64,000 nt of DNA from Planctomycetota bacterium (GTDB lineage Bacteria > Planctomycetota > Phycisphaerae > Phycisphaerales > UBA1924): the NCBI GenBank assembly GCA_018968885.1, contig JAGWZK010000017.1, positions 21,781 to 85,780 on the forward strand, read 5' to 3'. The notes below the pieces were generated by a model that had not been told where the DNA came from, did no database searches, and saw nothing but the letters and a program-made list of their open reading frames with translations. Position 1 is the stretch's first letter. The number at the start of each line of letters is the position of its first letter. This document shows positions 47,332 through 56,923 of the stretch, in pieces. A program made the position numbers and the translations under genes.

Positions 47332-48162
47332 ATGCGTACTCAAGTGCTTCGCAGTGGTATCGCCGTGACTATGACCTGCGCTTTGGCATGGACTATGGCA
47401 TGGGCTGGCGTGGATCTTGCCTCTGCCTCGGAATCCAACCCGCGATTCGCTATCTCCACGCTCACCGCAGCATCCACAACCTCGCACCTTCAGACGCACA
47501 TCTCCATTGATGTCAAGAATCATCGACTCAAAGACATTCTGACCTTCATTGCCGACGCGACGAGAATCCAGATCGATCCCATGTGGCTCAGCGATCGCCA
47601 CGCCATCGGCATGGATCGCGACACCCGCATCACGCTCAAGGCCAGCAACATCTCTGCTCTCTCGCTGCTGGAACGCGTGCTCATGCTGGCCACCTCCGAT
47701 AGCACCGGAGCTTTCGGAATGACGTGGCAGATCGGCGACAATGACACCCTGCAGGTTGGACCTCGCGAAAGGCTCAACGCCTTCCGCCGCGTGGAGATCT
47801 ATGACATCACCGATCTCCTTGCCATCACACCGGATTTCACCAATCCTCCAGGCTTTGACCTCAACAACATCCTGCAATCACAGAATGGCCGAGGTGGCGG
47901 CAGCGCATCCAGCCCATTCACGCCAAACGCCAGCGGCAACGGCAATCAACCCGGCAACGGCGTCAACGGCCAACCCGAGCTCACCGATGCAGATCGTGCC
48001 AATGCATTGCGCTTCATCATTACCCAACTCGTCGAACCTGAGCAATGGGAAGAGAGCGGATCGACCGCCGCGAGCATCCGCTTCTATCAAGGTGCGTTTA
48101 TCGTGAATGCTCCCGACTACGTGCATCGCGCACTTGGGGAATCGGGTCGCACTGCGCGGTAA
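47332..48162 (+). CDS. STN-domain-like exported protein, paralogue 2
   Basis: The protein has the same order as paralogue 1 and is clearly a tandem duplicate: signal peptide, HISIDVKNHRLKDILTFI, IDPMWLSDRHAIGMDRDT, ITLKASNISALSLLERVL, DTLQVGPRERLNAFRRVEIYDIT, FDLNNILQSQNGRGG, and VNAPDYVHRALGE. The C-terminal extension of paralogue 1 (residues beyond about 280) is missing, and the N-terminus is longer. Independent terminators suggest separate regulation. Confidence 0.83.
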   Translation: MRTQVLRSGIAVTMTCALAWTMAWAGVDLASASESNPRFAISTLTAASTTSHLQTHISIDVKNHRLKDILTFIADATRIQIDPMWLSDRHAIGMDRDTRITLKASNISALSLLERVLMLATSDSTGAFGMTWQIGDNDTLQVGPRERLNAFRRVEIYDITDLLAITPDFTNPPGFDLNNILQSQNGRGGGSASSPFTPNASGNGNQPGNGVNGQPELTDADRANALRFIITQLVEPEQWEESGSTAASIRFYQGAFIVNAPDYVHRALGESGRTAR

Positions 48163-48293
48163 CTCGCGCAACATATCAATCACCGTATGCCTTGACCAAA
48201 AACAAGCCCACGATCGCCTGCTTGATGCAGAAGGCGAGCGTGGCATGTCATCTCTACTCCGATGGACTCGCCATCGGTCATTGTTGATGGTGC

Positions 48294-50732
48294 TCAGCAG
48301 CCGGCACTGAACGCTGCGACGAAGTCCAGGTAATCAAAGAAGTCGATCGAGGTGTCGCCATTGAAATCGGCGGCAGTTTCGTTGGCACTGAAGGCTGCGA
48401 CGAAATCCAGATAGTCAAAGAAGTCAATCGAGGTGTCGCCATTGAAGTCGGCCGTGCACTCGGGCGCGAACGAGAGAGAAAGCGTTCCTGTGCCGGTCCA
48501 GCCGCCGTATCCACCAACGCGAATGAGGCAATTCTCGCCTTGGGTCACAGGAAATGACATGCGGGCCTGGTAGCCACAGTCGTCATCAGCACACGCGATC
48601 GCCTGCCCTTCGCCTGTCGGACAATCCGCGTACGCGGCCATCTTGGAGTCATAATCTGCCCCGCAGGTCGAAACGGTCAGTGTGCCCGTACCGGTGGCGA
48701 GATAGGCATACCACATGTCGCCATGAATCTGTTGGTCATTGCAGCAGTAGTTGCAGTTGGGCTCGGCAGGTCCATCTGTGTAGTGCCCGACGGTACTGAA
48801 GGGGATCGAACCAGTGGTAACGATGATCGGAGCCGAACACACCTCGCCGAGGATTGGGGTCTCACTGATACTGATGGTGCCTGTGCCTTGTTCACCGTTG
48901 TACCCACCCGCTGCGATCAGGAATTGCTGTCCTGGATAGCTCTGGAAGGAGATCGACGACAGCAGACCGCACGCATCATCGTTGTAAGTGATGAGCGCAC
49001 CTCCACCGGAAGGACAACCTGTCCACGCCGCAAGCGTGGTGTCAAAGTTCGCATTCCCGCAGGTGGTCGCTGTAATAGTGGAATACCCGGTGGCCGTGTA
49101 GAGGTACCAGCGATTTGCTCCACTGTTGCAGGTCGAGTTATCGCTGGTGTAGCCAACGTTTGAGAATGCTGTGTCGCCCATCGAGATGGGTAGCGCGGTT
49201 GAGCAGTCATCTGCATCACGATTGAACGCGACGTTGAGTTGGAAGGGCCCGGACAGATTCTGGACGTGAGAGACTCGAACGAGGTACTGCCGCCCACCAA
49301 CCACGGGGAGCGAAAGAGCCGACCCACCGTTACCGCAGGATGGAGAATTATCGTTGCACGCGATCAGATTGCCACCGCTCTCCGGGCAGCCGTCATACAC
49401 GCCGATGATGGTGTTGTTTGCATTGCACACGCTCAGACCGAGCGTGCCTTCTGAGGGAGCGGTGAATCGATACCACGCGCCCCAAGGCAACGTAAAGGTG
49501 TCCGATGTGCAGGAAGCCGGGTACGGAGTTGGTTCCGGACGTGCGAAGATCGTTGTTCCGGAATAGGTGCCCGTGGAAATATCAACCGGTGCGGCGCATG
49601 TGTCGTTCGTTGGCCCGTCCATGTAGCGGACTGACACGGTGTGGGGTCCGGGCGTTCCGCCTGGAGCCACTGCCACGCGAATGATGCAGTTGCTGAAATC
49701 AGTGATGTTCACCTCGAGTACCCCGCCAAATCCGTTGTTCTGATTCTGGTTCAGAGGCAACCATTGATTCTGCGGTGAAGGTGCCGAGTTGCCCAGACGG
49801 TGGACTGAAACCAGGTTGTTGCTGCCGCCTGTCACATCAATACGAATGCGACCAGGACCATCCCAAGGTGTGAAGTTGTAGTAGACATCCTGCGTGCCCA
49901 GAGTGCCGCCGGGTTGGAAGGATGCCATTCCATCGGTAGTTGCGCCCACCGTTGTGCCGCTGATGGTCATGCCGTAGGGCATCTGTCCCAGCAGGATTCC
50001 TTCAAACCAAGGGTCGTTGGAGGGCGGTTGCGGTGCGCCGATCGTGCGCGTCAGCGTGTACATCTGTGGCATGTCGAACGACGACGATACCGGCTTGACG
50101 ACCGAGTAGTAGTCGCCTTGTGGCACTTGAGCCGTCACCGTGACCCACTGCCCCGGTGCACCCTGAGAAGAAGCAATGATGTTGCCTGCAGCATTACGAA
50201 TTTCCAGACGAAGACCGGTCTGAGTCAAGGTATTCACAAAGTTCCCCGAGCCACACGAATCATCACCGTTCTGCTGGCTGGTGTCGTATGAACGTCCAAC
50301 AGGTCTCGCACTGAATGTCACAGGCATGCTCGCTACGAGCGTCGACTTTGTCCAGTCCTGATCACCCGGGACAACCGATGCTGTCGCAGTGTTGGCAACT
50401 TGTCCGTATGAAAAGAACTCCAGGGAAGTGTTCTGCTGAGACTGGAACACCTTCGCCAAGCCTGATGAATTGTCCGGCTCCTGAGCATCTCCGTACAAGG
50501 CCTGTAATCCAAGGATGTCATCGTGCTGCAGAACATCAAAGTTCAAGCTGAGCAATGGCTCCATGAGTTTGGTGTGGTTACCCGGACAGGAGTGATCCAA
50601 TCCCATCGCGTGACACAATTCGTGCGTAAAGACGTTGCGAAAGCAACGAAATGCGTCTGGGAAGCTTCCCCAGTTCTCGGCAATATCCAATTTGACGTCA
50701 CCATTCTGAGGTGAATACGCATATGCCAGCAC
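48294..50732 (-). CDS. Exported metalloprotease with EF-hand tag, C-terminal part after an in-frame stop
   Basis: This ORF is the in-frame continuation of 50784-51431. It holds the zinc site HELCHAMGLDH (matrixin/metzincin HExxHxxGxxH) and a Met-turn-like KLMEPLLSL. Several PPC/bacterial beta domains follow (PPQMYTLTRTIG-like, DVYYNFTPWDGPGRIRID, AWYRFTAPSEGTLGLSVCN, FLIAAGGYNGEQGTG). The end has two DFNGDTSIDFFD loops and finishes AGC. The C-terminal tag matches the other five tagged proteins here. The nearest start after the stop is only a GTG at 50732, with no Shine-Dalgarno sequence seen. Full-length expression needs the stop to be an error or read through. Confidence 0.78.
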   Translation of the reverse strand: MLAYAYSPQNGDVKLDIAENWGSFPDAFRCFRNVFTHELCHAMGLDHSCPGNHTKLMEPLLSLNFDVLQHDDILGLQALYGDAQEPDNSSGLAKVFQSQQNTSLEFFSYGQVANTATASVVPGDQDWTKSTLVASMPVTFSARPVGRSYDTSQQNGDDSCGSGNFVNTLTQTGLRLEIRNAAGNIIASSQGAPGQWVTVTAQVPQGDYYSVVKPVSSSFDMPQMYTLTRTIGAPQPPSNDPWFEGILLGQMPYGMTISGTTVGATTDGMASFQPGGTLGTQDVYYNFTPWDGPGRIRIDVTGGSNNLVSVHRLGNSAPSPQNQWLPLNQNQNNGFGGVLEVNITDFSNCIIRVAVAPGGTPGPHTVSVRYMDGPTNDTCAAPVDISTGTYSGTTIFARPEPTPYPASCTSDTFTLPWGAWYRFTAPSEGTLGLSVCNANNTIIGVYDGCPESGGNLIACNDNSPSCGNGGSALSLPVVGGRQYLVRVSHVQNLSGPFQLNVAFNRDADDCSTALPISMGDTAFSNVGYTSDNSTCNSGANRWYLYTATGYSTITATTCGNANFDTTLAAWTGCPSGGGALITYNDDACGLLSSISFQSYPGQQFLIAAGGYNGEQGTGTISISETPILGEVCSAPIIVTTGSIPFSTVGHYTDGPAEPNCNYCCNDQQIHGDMWYAYLATGTGTLTVSTCGADYDSKMAAYADCPTGEGQAIACADDDCGYQARMSFPVTQGENCLIRVGGYGGWTGTGTLSLSFAPECTADFNGDTSIDFFDYLDFVAAFSANETAADFNGDTSIDFFDYLDFVAAFSAGC

Positions 50733-50783
50733 CCGACTCGTACCATCAATCGGTCCAGCGCCAATCCGAATATCGCCGCGAAC

Positions 50784-51431
50784 TCAGTTGAATCCATCCC
50801 CGCTCGGCCAAGGGGCTCCGTCGTCAGACTCCTGAACAAATCGCGCTCCACATACTTGAGAGATGGCGTCGAAGCACGCCCGAATGTACCCGGTCCAGAG
50901 CGCACGATCACCACCGAACTTTGAGTCCATCATTGAGAACAATGAACTCGTGTAGCCGTCAGATAAGCTCGTTCCATCGGGCACAAGGCTGTAAGTCACA
51001 ACTGCGCCGACATTCGATTGCCAATTCCACGGGACGCCCATGAAGTAGTAGTTCGGAGAGACGTCTCCTGCTGAAAAGTTGCGCAGCTGCCGCCACTGCC
51101 TCATCAATTCGGGCGTCAGCACTGTGCCCTCAGCAAAGCATGCTACCGGAAGATCAACTGAGTGAGGACGCCTGATGCCTTCGAGCATCGTCCAGCTTTT
51201 CTGAGTGCCGTGGGTGTGCGCACAAGAGCCCGGAGCGACCATGCTCAATTCACGAAACGCAATACCTGATGATTGGCAGCAATCTGAGTGATCGATGCAC
51301 TGACCGCACGCAACTGCGCTACCGCTCAGTATTGCCAGCACCGCCGCGAGTGTCCTGATCGAGCGTGGCGCGGCGTACTGGGGAGCCACACGGTTCTGAC
51401 TGCTGTTCCTATTCTGATTCTTCTGAAGCAT
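50784..51431 (-). CDS. N-terminal part of the interrupted metalloprotease
   Basis: The start at 51431 gives a signal peptide (TLAAVLAILSGSAVACGQ). The region reads like the pro- and catalytic N-terminal part of a metzincin: MGVPWNWQSNVGAVVTYSLVPDG, DRALWTGYIRACFDAISQVCGARFVQ. It ends at TGA (50784-50786) after SGDGFN. The same frame resumes with VRGDIRIGAGPIDGTSRVLAYAYSP, and VRGDIRIG is characteristic of the region just before the HExxH motif. The separation is therefore a single codon. Confidence 0.75.
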   Translation of the reverse strand: MLQKNQNRNSSQNRVAPQYAAPRSIRTLAAVLAILSGSAVACGQCIDHSDCCQSSGIAFRELSMVAPGSCAHTHGTQKSWTMLEGIRRPHSVDLPVACFAEGTVLTPELMRQWRQLRNFSAGDVSPNYYFMGVPWNWQSNVGAVVTYSLVPDGTSLSDGYTSSLFSMMDSKFGGDRALWTGYIRACFDAISQVCGARFVQESDDGAPWPSGDGFN

Positions 51432-51658
51432 GAGTTCTCCAATCCTTCAAGCGGGCGGCTGGACTGATGCACGCATTTCCTCGCTGACCATGCTCAAGAC
51501 ACATTGCCTTGACGAACGTGATCACGCCCTACAGGCGGAGCCGAGCTTTGAACTGGATCAGGAATGTGCAGCGCGGCAGGCATTCCAGGAAAAATCAGAC
51601 AACGGCCACCACCGCAGGAGCTATGGCCCCCCGATTGCATTCGCTAGAAGGCGACTGG

Positions 51659-54481
51659 TTATTTATCGGACGTTCTGATCCCCGGCGGAGTCACCGGCAC
51701 TGAGGAGCCAACTGCGCCGGCCTGCTTTGCCCAATCTGCTGACTTTTTGTCGTACCCGCTGCCCGGAGCAACCACATTCCACGCGGCATAGAGATCCGCA
51801 ATCGCTCGCGATGCGCGACGAGTCTCCACGTGTTCAGGCTTCTTTGCCGCAGCGATAGCAGCATGAGCTTCCAGCAGGTTGTTCTCAGCAGATGAGAAGT
51901 CCCCCAGACCGACTGTGGCGCGACCCAATTCCAACAGCAAAAACCCAAGATGAATCGCGTTATTGTCAATCAGTGACGTGCGGGCCACAGGCTCGTCGGT
52001 CGAAAGCAGAAGCCGGGCATCTTCAAAGCGCCCAAGCCCATTGAGAATTCGAGCTAACTTGGTTGCGGTGATCAGCGTCACTGGATGCGAGGGCCCGATG
52101 GCGCGCCGGCGACGTTCCAAAACATCACGTGCAATCGGCTCGGCCTCCGCAAATCGGTTCTGCGCGATCAGCAACTCGGCAACATCCATCCCCAACAGGA
52201 AGGTATTCAAATCGTCCTCGCCCAACGCGCGCCGACTGGTGGCGTACATCTCACGCAGAATGGGTTCGGCCTCTGCGTACTTCTCCTGATCGCTCAGATT
52301 GGCACCCAGATTGCCACGGGCTTCGATCGTCATCGGGTGCGAATCGCCAAGTGTCCGCAGCGCCCGTTCCGAAGCATCTCGCAGCAGAACTTCAGCATCG
52401 GCCAAGCGACCTGCATCGCGCACTGTGGAGGAAAGATGCAGCATCGCCTTGATCGTCGTCCGATGATCTGGCACCAGCGCCTTCTGACTTCTTTCCATGG
52501 AATCACGCAGAAGCTCTTCCGCTTTGGAAATCTGGCCCCGCTCGCGCAGGACCATTGCCACCATCTGCACCGAACTAAGCGTGATGCTGTGACCCTCACC
52601 TAACGTCCGACGAGCTTTGTCGAGTCCCTCTCGGTAGAATCTCTCGCATTGCTCAAGATCTCCGAGATACCACATCTGAGTGCCCATGTTGTTGATGGAC
52701 ACGATGGTCTCCAGGTGCTCTTCACCCAACACGCGGCGCTTTCGCTCCAGCACCTCACGAATCAGCGGATCCGCCTCTTTCAATCTTCCCTGGACTTGCA
52801 ACAGATACCCCATGTTGTTGATCGAGTTGAGTGTTGCAGGATCGTCATTACCCAGAACACGCCTGCGAATCTCAAGTGCCCGAATCGCGAGCGGCATCGC
52901 CGCATCACGCATCCCGATCGTGTCGTACACATCCGCAAGAGCGTGACACAACGCCGCATCGATCGCAGGCTGGTCCTTGAACTGTTCGTCGATCGCCTTG
53001 ATGGCTGGCGAAAGTATGGTGCTATTGATCAGCGACCGTGCCGCGTCTGTGGCGTTCACGTTGCTCCATAGTTTCACGAAAGTCTGAATCTGCGCTTCGC
53101 GCTCCTGTTGGGGCACTCCCGCCTTCTCGAGTGCCTGACCAAGTCTGGCTCGCACATCTTCACTGAGCAGCACGCCCGCTTGCGATGGGTCGACCTGCAC
53201 AATCATCTGTGACTGGAACGCCGAAACCTTCTCAAGTTCATCAGCCCGCTTCTTACTCTCCTGCTCTGCTCGGCGTGCTCGATCACGGTCCAGCTTCGCC
53301 GCATCGCGTTCGTCGCGAGCCACTGATGCCTGCCACGCGAATCCTGCCGCTCCGAGCAATAGCCCGCCCGCCGCGATGACCCCGGCGGAGACCAGAATCT
53401 GATTACGGCGCACAAATTTTCGCACGCGGTACGCAGCTCCCGGCGGAGCGGCGATCACCGGTTCACCCGAGAGATATCTCGCAATGTCTGCGGCGAGCCC
53501 GCTCGGACTGTCGTACCGACGCTGGCGATCCTTTTCGATCGCTTTCATCACGATCCAATCCAATTCACCTCGCACTGTCGCGCAAAGCCGCTGCGGCAGG
53601 GTCCTTCGCTGCGAGGCCACGCTCGTCAATTGCTCGATCGAACTCGCCAGCCGAGTCGACGGATTGGGAGGATCGACCTCGCGGATGAGCCGCTGCATCT
53701 CCTGATATCCAGCGTTCCTGAGCTCTTTGGCCGTGAATGGTGTACTGCCCGTCAACAGCTCATACAACAGCACGCCCAACGAATAGACATCCGTCCTGGT
53801 GTCCAGATCCAGCGACCCCTGTGCCTGCTCCGGACTCATGTATTCCGGTGTTCCGATGAACTGCTGCTGCATCGTCAGGTTGTCTGCCTGCCCAGCCGAG
53901 CCCGCCACCGCTTTGGCAATTCCAAAATCGATGATGCGCGCGATCGGCTTTCCTTCCTGCATCGCGACCAGCACATTCGATGGTTTCAGATCCCGATGGA
54001 TGATTCCTTTGGTGTGAGCGTGCTGCACCGCGCTGCAGATTTGCACGAACAGCTCAAGTCGCCCCTGCACTGAGAGAGCGTGAGCATCCGCAAATGACGC
54101 AATCGGCTCCCCTTCCACTAGGTCCATGACCACATACGGCCGCCCGCTATCCGTCGTCCCCGCATCAAGCACGCGAGCGATGTTGGGATGATCCATCAGC
54201 GCAAGAGCCTGCCGCTCCTGGTCGAATCGCGCCAGGATTTCTCGCGAGTCCATCCCCGGCTTCAGAACTTTGAGCGCCACCTTGCGGGCGATTGGTTCAG
54301 ATTGTTCGGCTAGGTACACCGATCCGAACCCACCTTCTCCCAATTGCTTCAGCAGGGAGTATGGTCCAATTCGGGAACCCGACAGATCTGCCCCGTGCCA
54401 CATCGCTCCGTGCGCCGTCGGGCTTGCGAGAAACTGGTCATCGTCGACTGCCGCCAGCATCGCCTCGATGCGTTGTCGCAT
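51659..54481 (-). CDS. Ser/Thr protein kinase with TPR repeats
   Basis: Kinase motifs are complete: GEGGFGSVYLAE, VALKVL, FDQERQALALMDHPNIARVLDAG, HRDLKPSN, RIIDFGIAK, TPEYMSPEQ, and DVYSLGVLLYELLTG. One transmembrane segment lies at about residues 370-393 (ILVSAGVIAAGGLLLGAAGFAW). About 12 TPR-like repeats of 42 residues follow (ALEIRRRVLGNDDPATLNSINNMG type, as in kinesin-light-chain TPR). It sits directly after an ECF sigma gene and is a planctomycete-type signalling pair. An in-frame TAA (54482-54484) immediately before the ATG separates it from its conserved N-terminal leader. Confidence 0.9.
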   Translation of the reverse strand: MRQRIEAMLAAVDDDQFLASPTAHGAMWHGADLSGSRIGPYSLLKQLGEGGFGSVYLAEQSEPIARKVALKVLKPGMDSREILARFDQERQALALMDHPNIARVLDAGTTDSGRPYVVMDLVEGEPIASFADAHALSVQGRLELFVQICSAVQHAHTKGIIHRDLKPSNVLVAMQEGKPIARIIDFGIAKAVAGSAGQADNLTMQQQFIGTPEYMSPEQAQGSLDLDTRTDVYSLGVLLYELLTGSTPFTAKELRNAGYQEMQRLIREVDPPNPSTRLASSIEQLTSVASQRRTLPQRLCATVRGELDWIVMKAIEKDRQRRYDSPSGLAADIARYLSGEPVIAAPPGAAYRVRKFVRRNQILVSAGVIAAGGLLLGAAGFAWQASVARDERDAAKLDRDRARRAEQESKKRADELEKVSAFQSQMIVQVDPSQAGVLLSEDVRARLGQALEKAGVPQQEREAQIQTFVKLWSNVNATDAARSLINSTILSPAIKAIDEQFKDQPAIDAALCHALADVYDTIGMRDAAMPLAIRALEIRRRVLGNDDPATLNSINNMGYLLQVQGRLKEADPLIREVLERKRRVLGEEHLETIVSINNMGTQMWYLGDLEQCERFYREGLDKARRTLGEGHSITLSSVQMVAMVLRERGQISKAEELLRDSMERSQKALVPDHRTTIKAMLHLSSTVRDAGRLADAEVLLRDASERALRTLGDSHPMTIEARGNLGANLSDQEKYAEAEPILREMYATSRRALGEDDLNTFLLGMDVAELLIAQNRFAEAEPIARDVLERRRRAIGPSHPVTLITATKLARILNGLGRFEDARLLLSTDEPVARTSLIDNNAIHLGFLLLELGRATVGLGDFSSAENNLLEAHAAIAAAKKPEHVETRRASRAIADLYAAWNVVAPGSGYDKKSADWAKQAGAVGSSVPVTPPGIRTSDK

Positions 54482-54592
54482 TTACGGCTGACCTGCACAC
54501 TCGCGATCGAGTATTCCACTTCGTTCGCCAGGAGACGCTTCTACCGCCAGCTCGAAAATGCGCCGAAGTGTCTCGTGTTGGCCGTCGCTCAT
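54482..54592 (-). pseudogene. N-terminal leader of the kinase, upstream of an in-frame TAA
   Basis: The ATG at 54592 has AGGAG 7 bases upstream and starts MSDGQHETLRRIFELAVEAS, then PGERSGILDRECAGQP. This is the conserved opening of planctomycete kinases ('...RRxFDxAV...ERxxFLDRECAGDP...LRxxVExLL'). TAA then replaces one residue before MRQRIEAMLAAVDDD, which is the natural continuation. So the kinase normally starts here, 37 codons earlier. Confidence 0.75.
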
Positions 54593-54612
54593 ATCCAAAC
54601 TCCTGCATCCTT

Positions 54613-55218
54613 CTACACGCGCCCTGACTCGATCGCTTCCTTCAGCCAACCGCGGGCAACTGCCCACGCCCTTTTCACGGTCGGTGTCGAAACGCCGATC
54701 GCCTCCGCAGTCTGCTCGATCGTCAAACCTCCGAAATAGCGAAGGCGCACGATCTCAGAGGCAACAGGATCCACGGCTTCCAAGCGCGTAATCGCTTCGT
54801 CAAGGATCAGAAATCCAGCCGATTCATCCACTGAATCCAAACACGGCAGTCCCGCCAGCCCCAGCGCGGCACGTCTGGCAAGCTCGGCTTCCACCAGTGG
54901 CTTTCCGGCACCCCGATTCGCTGCGGTCCGCGCTCGAGCATGGTCTATCAGGATCCGCCGCATGGCTTGCACCGCCGCGGCATAAAAGTGAGCACGGTTC
55001 TGCCAAGGGATCTCTCGGGGCCCGACCAGCTTGACATACGCCTCGTGCACAAGTGCTGTCGCCTGAAGCGTGTGCCCGGCCCTCTCACCATTCAGACACT
55101 GCTGTGCTGCTCGCCGAAGTTCGTCATACACCAGCGGCAACAACTGGCCGAGTCGATCCGCCTCTGGCAGATCCTCTTTCAGCAGTATCGTGATCGTGGG
55201 GCTCTCGGACCTGTCCAT
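54613..55218 (-). CDS. RNA polymerase ECF sigma factor (planctomycete type)
   Basis: The sigma-2 region (LGQLLPLVYDELRRAAQQCLNGERAGHTLQATALVHEAYVKLVG, AHFYAAAVQAMRRILIDHARA) and the sigma-4 HTH (EAVDPVASEIVRLRYFGGLTIEQTAEAIGVSTPTVKRAWAVARGWL) are both present. This is the ECF-TF-like group that in planctomycetes pairs with Ser/Thr kinases. The kinase leader begins 20 bases after its stop, so the two are cotranscribed, and the kinase may regulate the sigma factor. Confidence 0.92.
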   Translation of the reverse strand: MDRSESPTITILLKEDLPEADRLGQLLPLVYDELRRAAQQCLNGERAGHTLQATALVHEAYVKLVGPREIPWQNRAHFYAAAVQAMRRILIDHARARTAANRGAGKPLVEAELARRAALGLAGLPCLDSVDESAGFLILDEAITRLEAVDPVASEIVRLRYFGGLTIEQTAEAIGVSTPTVKRAWAVARGWLKEAIESGRV

Positions 55219-55350
55219 CGCACCGACTTTATCCGATGCCCTTGAACCATGTTCACCAAACCCGATACGCGGCTTTCTCAGAAGGCGGTCTCTGCCACAT
55301 CTGGCGAATCGCTCTACCAGAATCTGAGTCTGGGAAGATGCCGAGGCAAA

Positions 55351-55869
55351 CTACCTCCCAACCAGCACCACCACATGCACTTCAACGGCCCGCCCCTCCC
55401 CCACCGCATCCACCTTCTCGTGGGTCTTCCCCTTCACATTCACGTTGCTCACATCCACACCCAGCACTCGCGCGATGTTCCCTCGCATCGCTTCCTTATG
55501 TGGGCTCAGCTTCGGCCGCTCCAGAATCACCGTCGCATCCAAATTCATCACCCGCAACCCCTTCGCCTGCACCCGCTTCACCGCCTCCCTCAAAAACACT
55601 TCGCTGTCCTGCGCATCGTGCCGCGGATCGGTATCAGGAAACAACTGCCCGATATCCGGCTCCGCAATCGCCCCCAACAATGCATCCGTCACTGCGTGGT
55701 ACAACGCATCTCCATCCGAGTGCGCCACCGGGCCACGATCATGCTCAATCCTCACCCCACCCAACACCAAGGGCCGTCCGTTTCCCACGGGTGCCAATGG
55801 CTCCAGCCGGTGCAGGTCATACCCATGCCCGATTCTCATCCCATGCGTTTGGCTTTCCATCCCACTCAT
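55351..55869 (-). CDS. ispF: 2-C-methyl-D-erythritol 2,4-cyclodiphosphate synthase
   Basis: Fifth enzyme of the MEP isoprenoid pathway. I start at the ATG at 55869, 9 bases after GGGAG; the frame also offers GTG at 55875 and an ATG at 55839. The zinc ligands are in GHGYDLHRL and in VAHSDGDALYHAVTDALLGA; IGQLFPDTDP, LDATVILERPKLSPH and the C-terminal VNVKGKTHEKVDAVGEGRAVEVHVVVLV follow. It is a homotrimeric cytosolic enzyme. It stands apart from other isoprenoid genes and is divergent from the downstream lipoprotein gene. Confidence 0.95.
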   Translation of the reverse strand: MSGMESQTHGMRIGHGYDLHRLEPLAPVGNGRPLVLGGVRIEHDRGPVAHSDGDALYHAVTDALLGAIAEPDIGQLFPDTDPRHDAQDSEVFLREAVKRVQAKGLRVMNLDATVILERPKLSPHKEAMRGNIARVLGVDVSNVNVKGKTHEKVDAVGEGRAVEVHVVVLVGR

Positions 55870-56050
55870 CGCCACGCACTCCCGGCATCAAGCCGATGCC
55901 CATTCCACACTCTGCCGCGCACCCTTTGCGCCACATTTCCACCCCCGCCACGCCACGCGCGTCGAACCACACCCTATCCAGCCCAGTACCGGTGACGATA
56001 CCCCCCTCTCCGGTCCGATACTCTCCACTCTCACTTCTTTCGGAGACCCC

Positions 56051-56815
56051 ATGTCGCAATCCTCACGCCCCAACTCCCCCCTCTTCAAGTCAGCCATCCT
56101 CCTCTGCGCTGCCGCATCACTCCTCTCACTCGGCGGCTGCTGGGCCGCCGGCCTCTCTCAAGGTGGTGATTACGTCTCCAACGACAAATTCGTCTACATC
56201 AGCGACTCCAACAGCCCCAAGACCATCACCCTCATCGACACCCGCACGTCGCAGCCCGTCTGGACCGGTGACATCCCCGTCGGCCAGCAGATGGTCGTCA
56301 AGTTCCGTCGCGGCTCCCTCTCTGCCCAAGGCGACTCGATGCCCGACACCATGCTCTGGGGCCTCACTCGCGCGCTGGGCTACACAGCCCACAACCTCAA
56401 CTCCATCCCTTGCCCACCCGCTGCGGCACGCCGCCTGGAGATGTCCGTCCGCCCGACACCCGAAATGCCCACCGCCAACGTCGGTGACCTCACCCCCGCC
56501 CCACCCTATGGCGGCGACATGCCCACTCCTCCCAATCGCTCCATCGGCCCCGGTTCTAGTTCAGGTTCTGCACCCGCAAAGGCCACCGCTCCCATCGCGC
56601 CTGTCGCACCGGTTGCCCCAGTCGCGCCAGTAGCTCCCGTCGCGCCCGTTGCTCCAGTGGCTCCGGTCGCACCAGTTGCCCCCGCAGCACCCGCAGCCCC
56701 CGCGCCTAGCAACGACATGAAGCCCCCGGTCGTGGATCTGCCCGATTCACCGGCCAAAGACGCTGCCAAGGCACCGGCTCCCGCTCCCGTTCCGATTCCC
56801 GAACCCAGCAAGTAA
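56051..56815 (+). CDS. Lipoprotein with PVA triplet repeats
   Basis: The start at 56051 follows CGGAG; upstream frame is open but overlaps ispF on the other strand and is not coding. LLSLGGC is a good lipobox. A domain of about 120 residues ([41 protein letters not shown]) precedes a repeat of Ala-Pro-Val triplets and a Pro-rich tail. The globular part is similar to a family of short planctomycete lipoproteins; no function known. Confidence 0.8.
   Translation: MSQSSRPNSPLFKSAILLCAAASLLSLGGCWAAGLSQGGDYVSNDKFVYISDSNSPKTITLIDTRTSQPVWTGDIPVGQQMVVKFRRGSLSAQGDSMPDTMLWGLTRALGYTAHNLNSIPCPPAAARRLEMSVRPTPEMPTANVGDLTPAPPYGGDMPTPPNRSIGPGSSSGSAPAKATAPIAPVAPVAPVAPVAPVAPVAPVAPVAPVAPAAPAAPAPSNDMKPPVVDLPDSPAKDAAKAPAPAPVPIPEPSK
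56590..56690 (+). repeat. Short tandem repeat coding Pro-Val-Ala triplets
   Basis: A 9-base unit (variants of GTCGCGCCC, GTTGCTCCA and so on) occurs about 11 times, encoding a run of P-V-A. Variation is mostly at third positions, which indicates selection for the peptide. Confidence 0.75.
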
Positions 56816-56923
56816 TCGTGTCGGCTGTACAGATTTGGCCTGCAAAGCCCCCCGGACCCGCGTCGAGGGGGTATCCTGCTGCATCTAGACCGCCCTGTCC
56901 ATCAGGGACCAAGCAGGATCACC

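Noticed and set aside
32069..50786. Reassignment of UGA as a sense codon or selenocysteine
   Set aside because: UGA is used as a normal stop in overlapping gene pairs (GTGA and TTGA at 23645, 28312 and 37148), and two of the interruptions are TAA. No SECIS-like hairpin was seen next to the TGA codons.
55236..56633. 465-codon plus-strand ORF over ispF
   Set aside because: Pro/Ser/His-rich shadow of ispF and of the lipoprotein; no family similarity.
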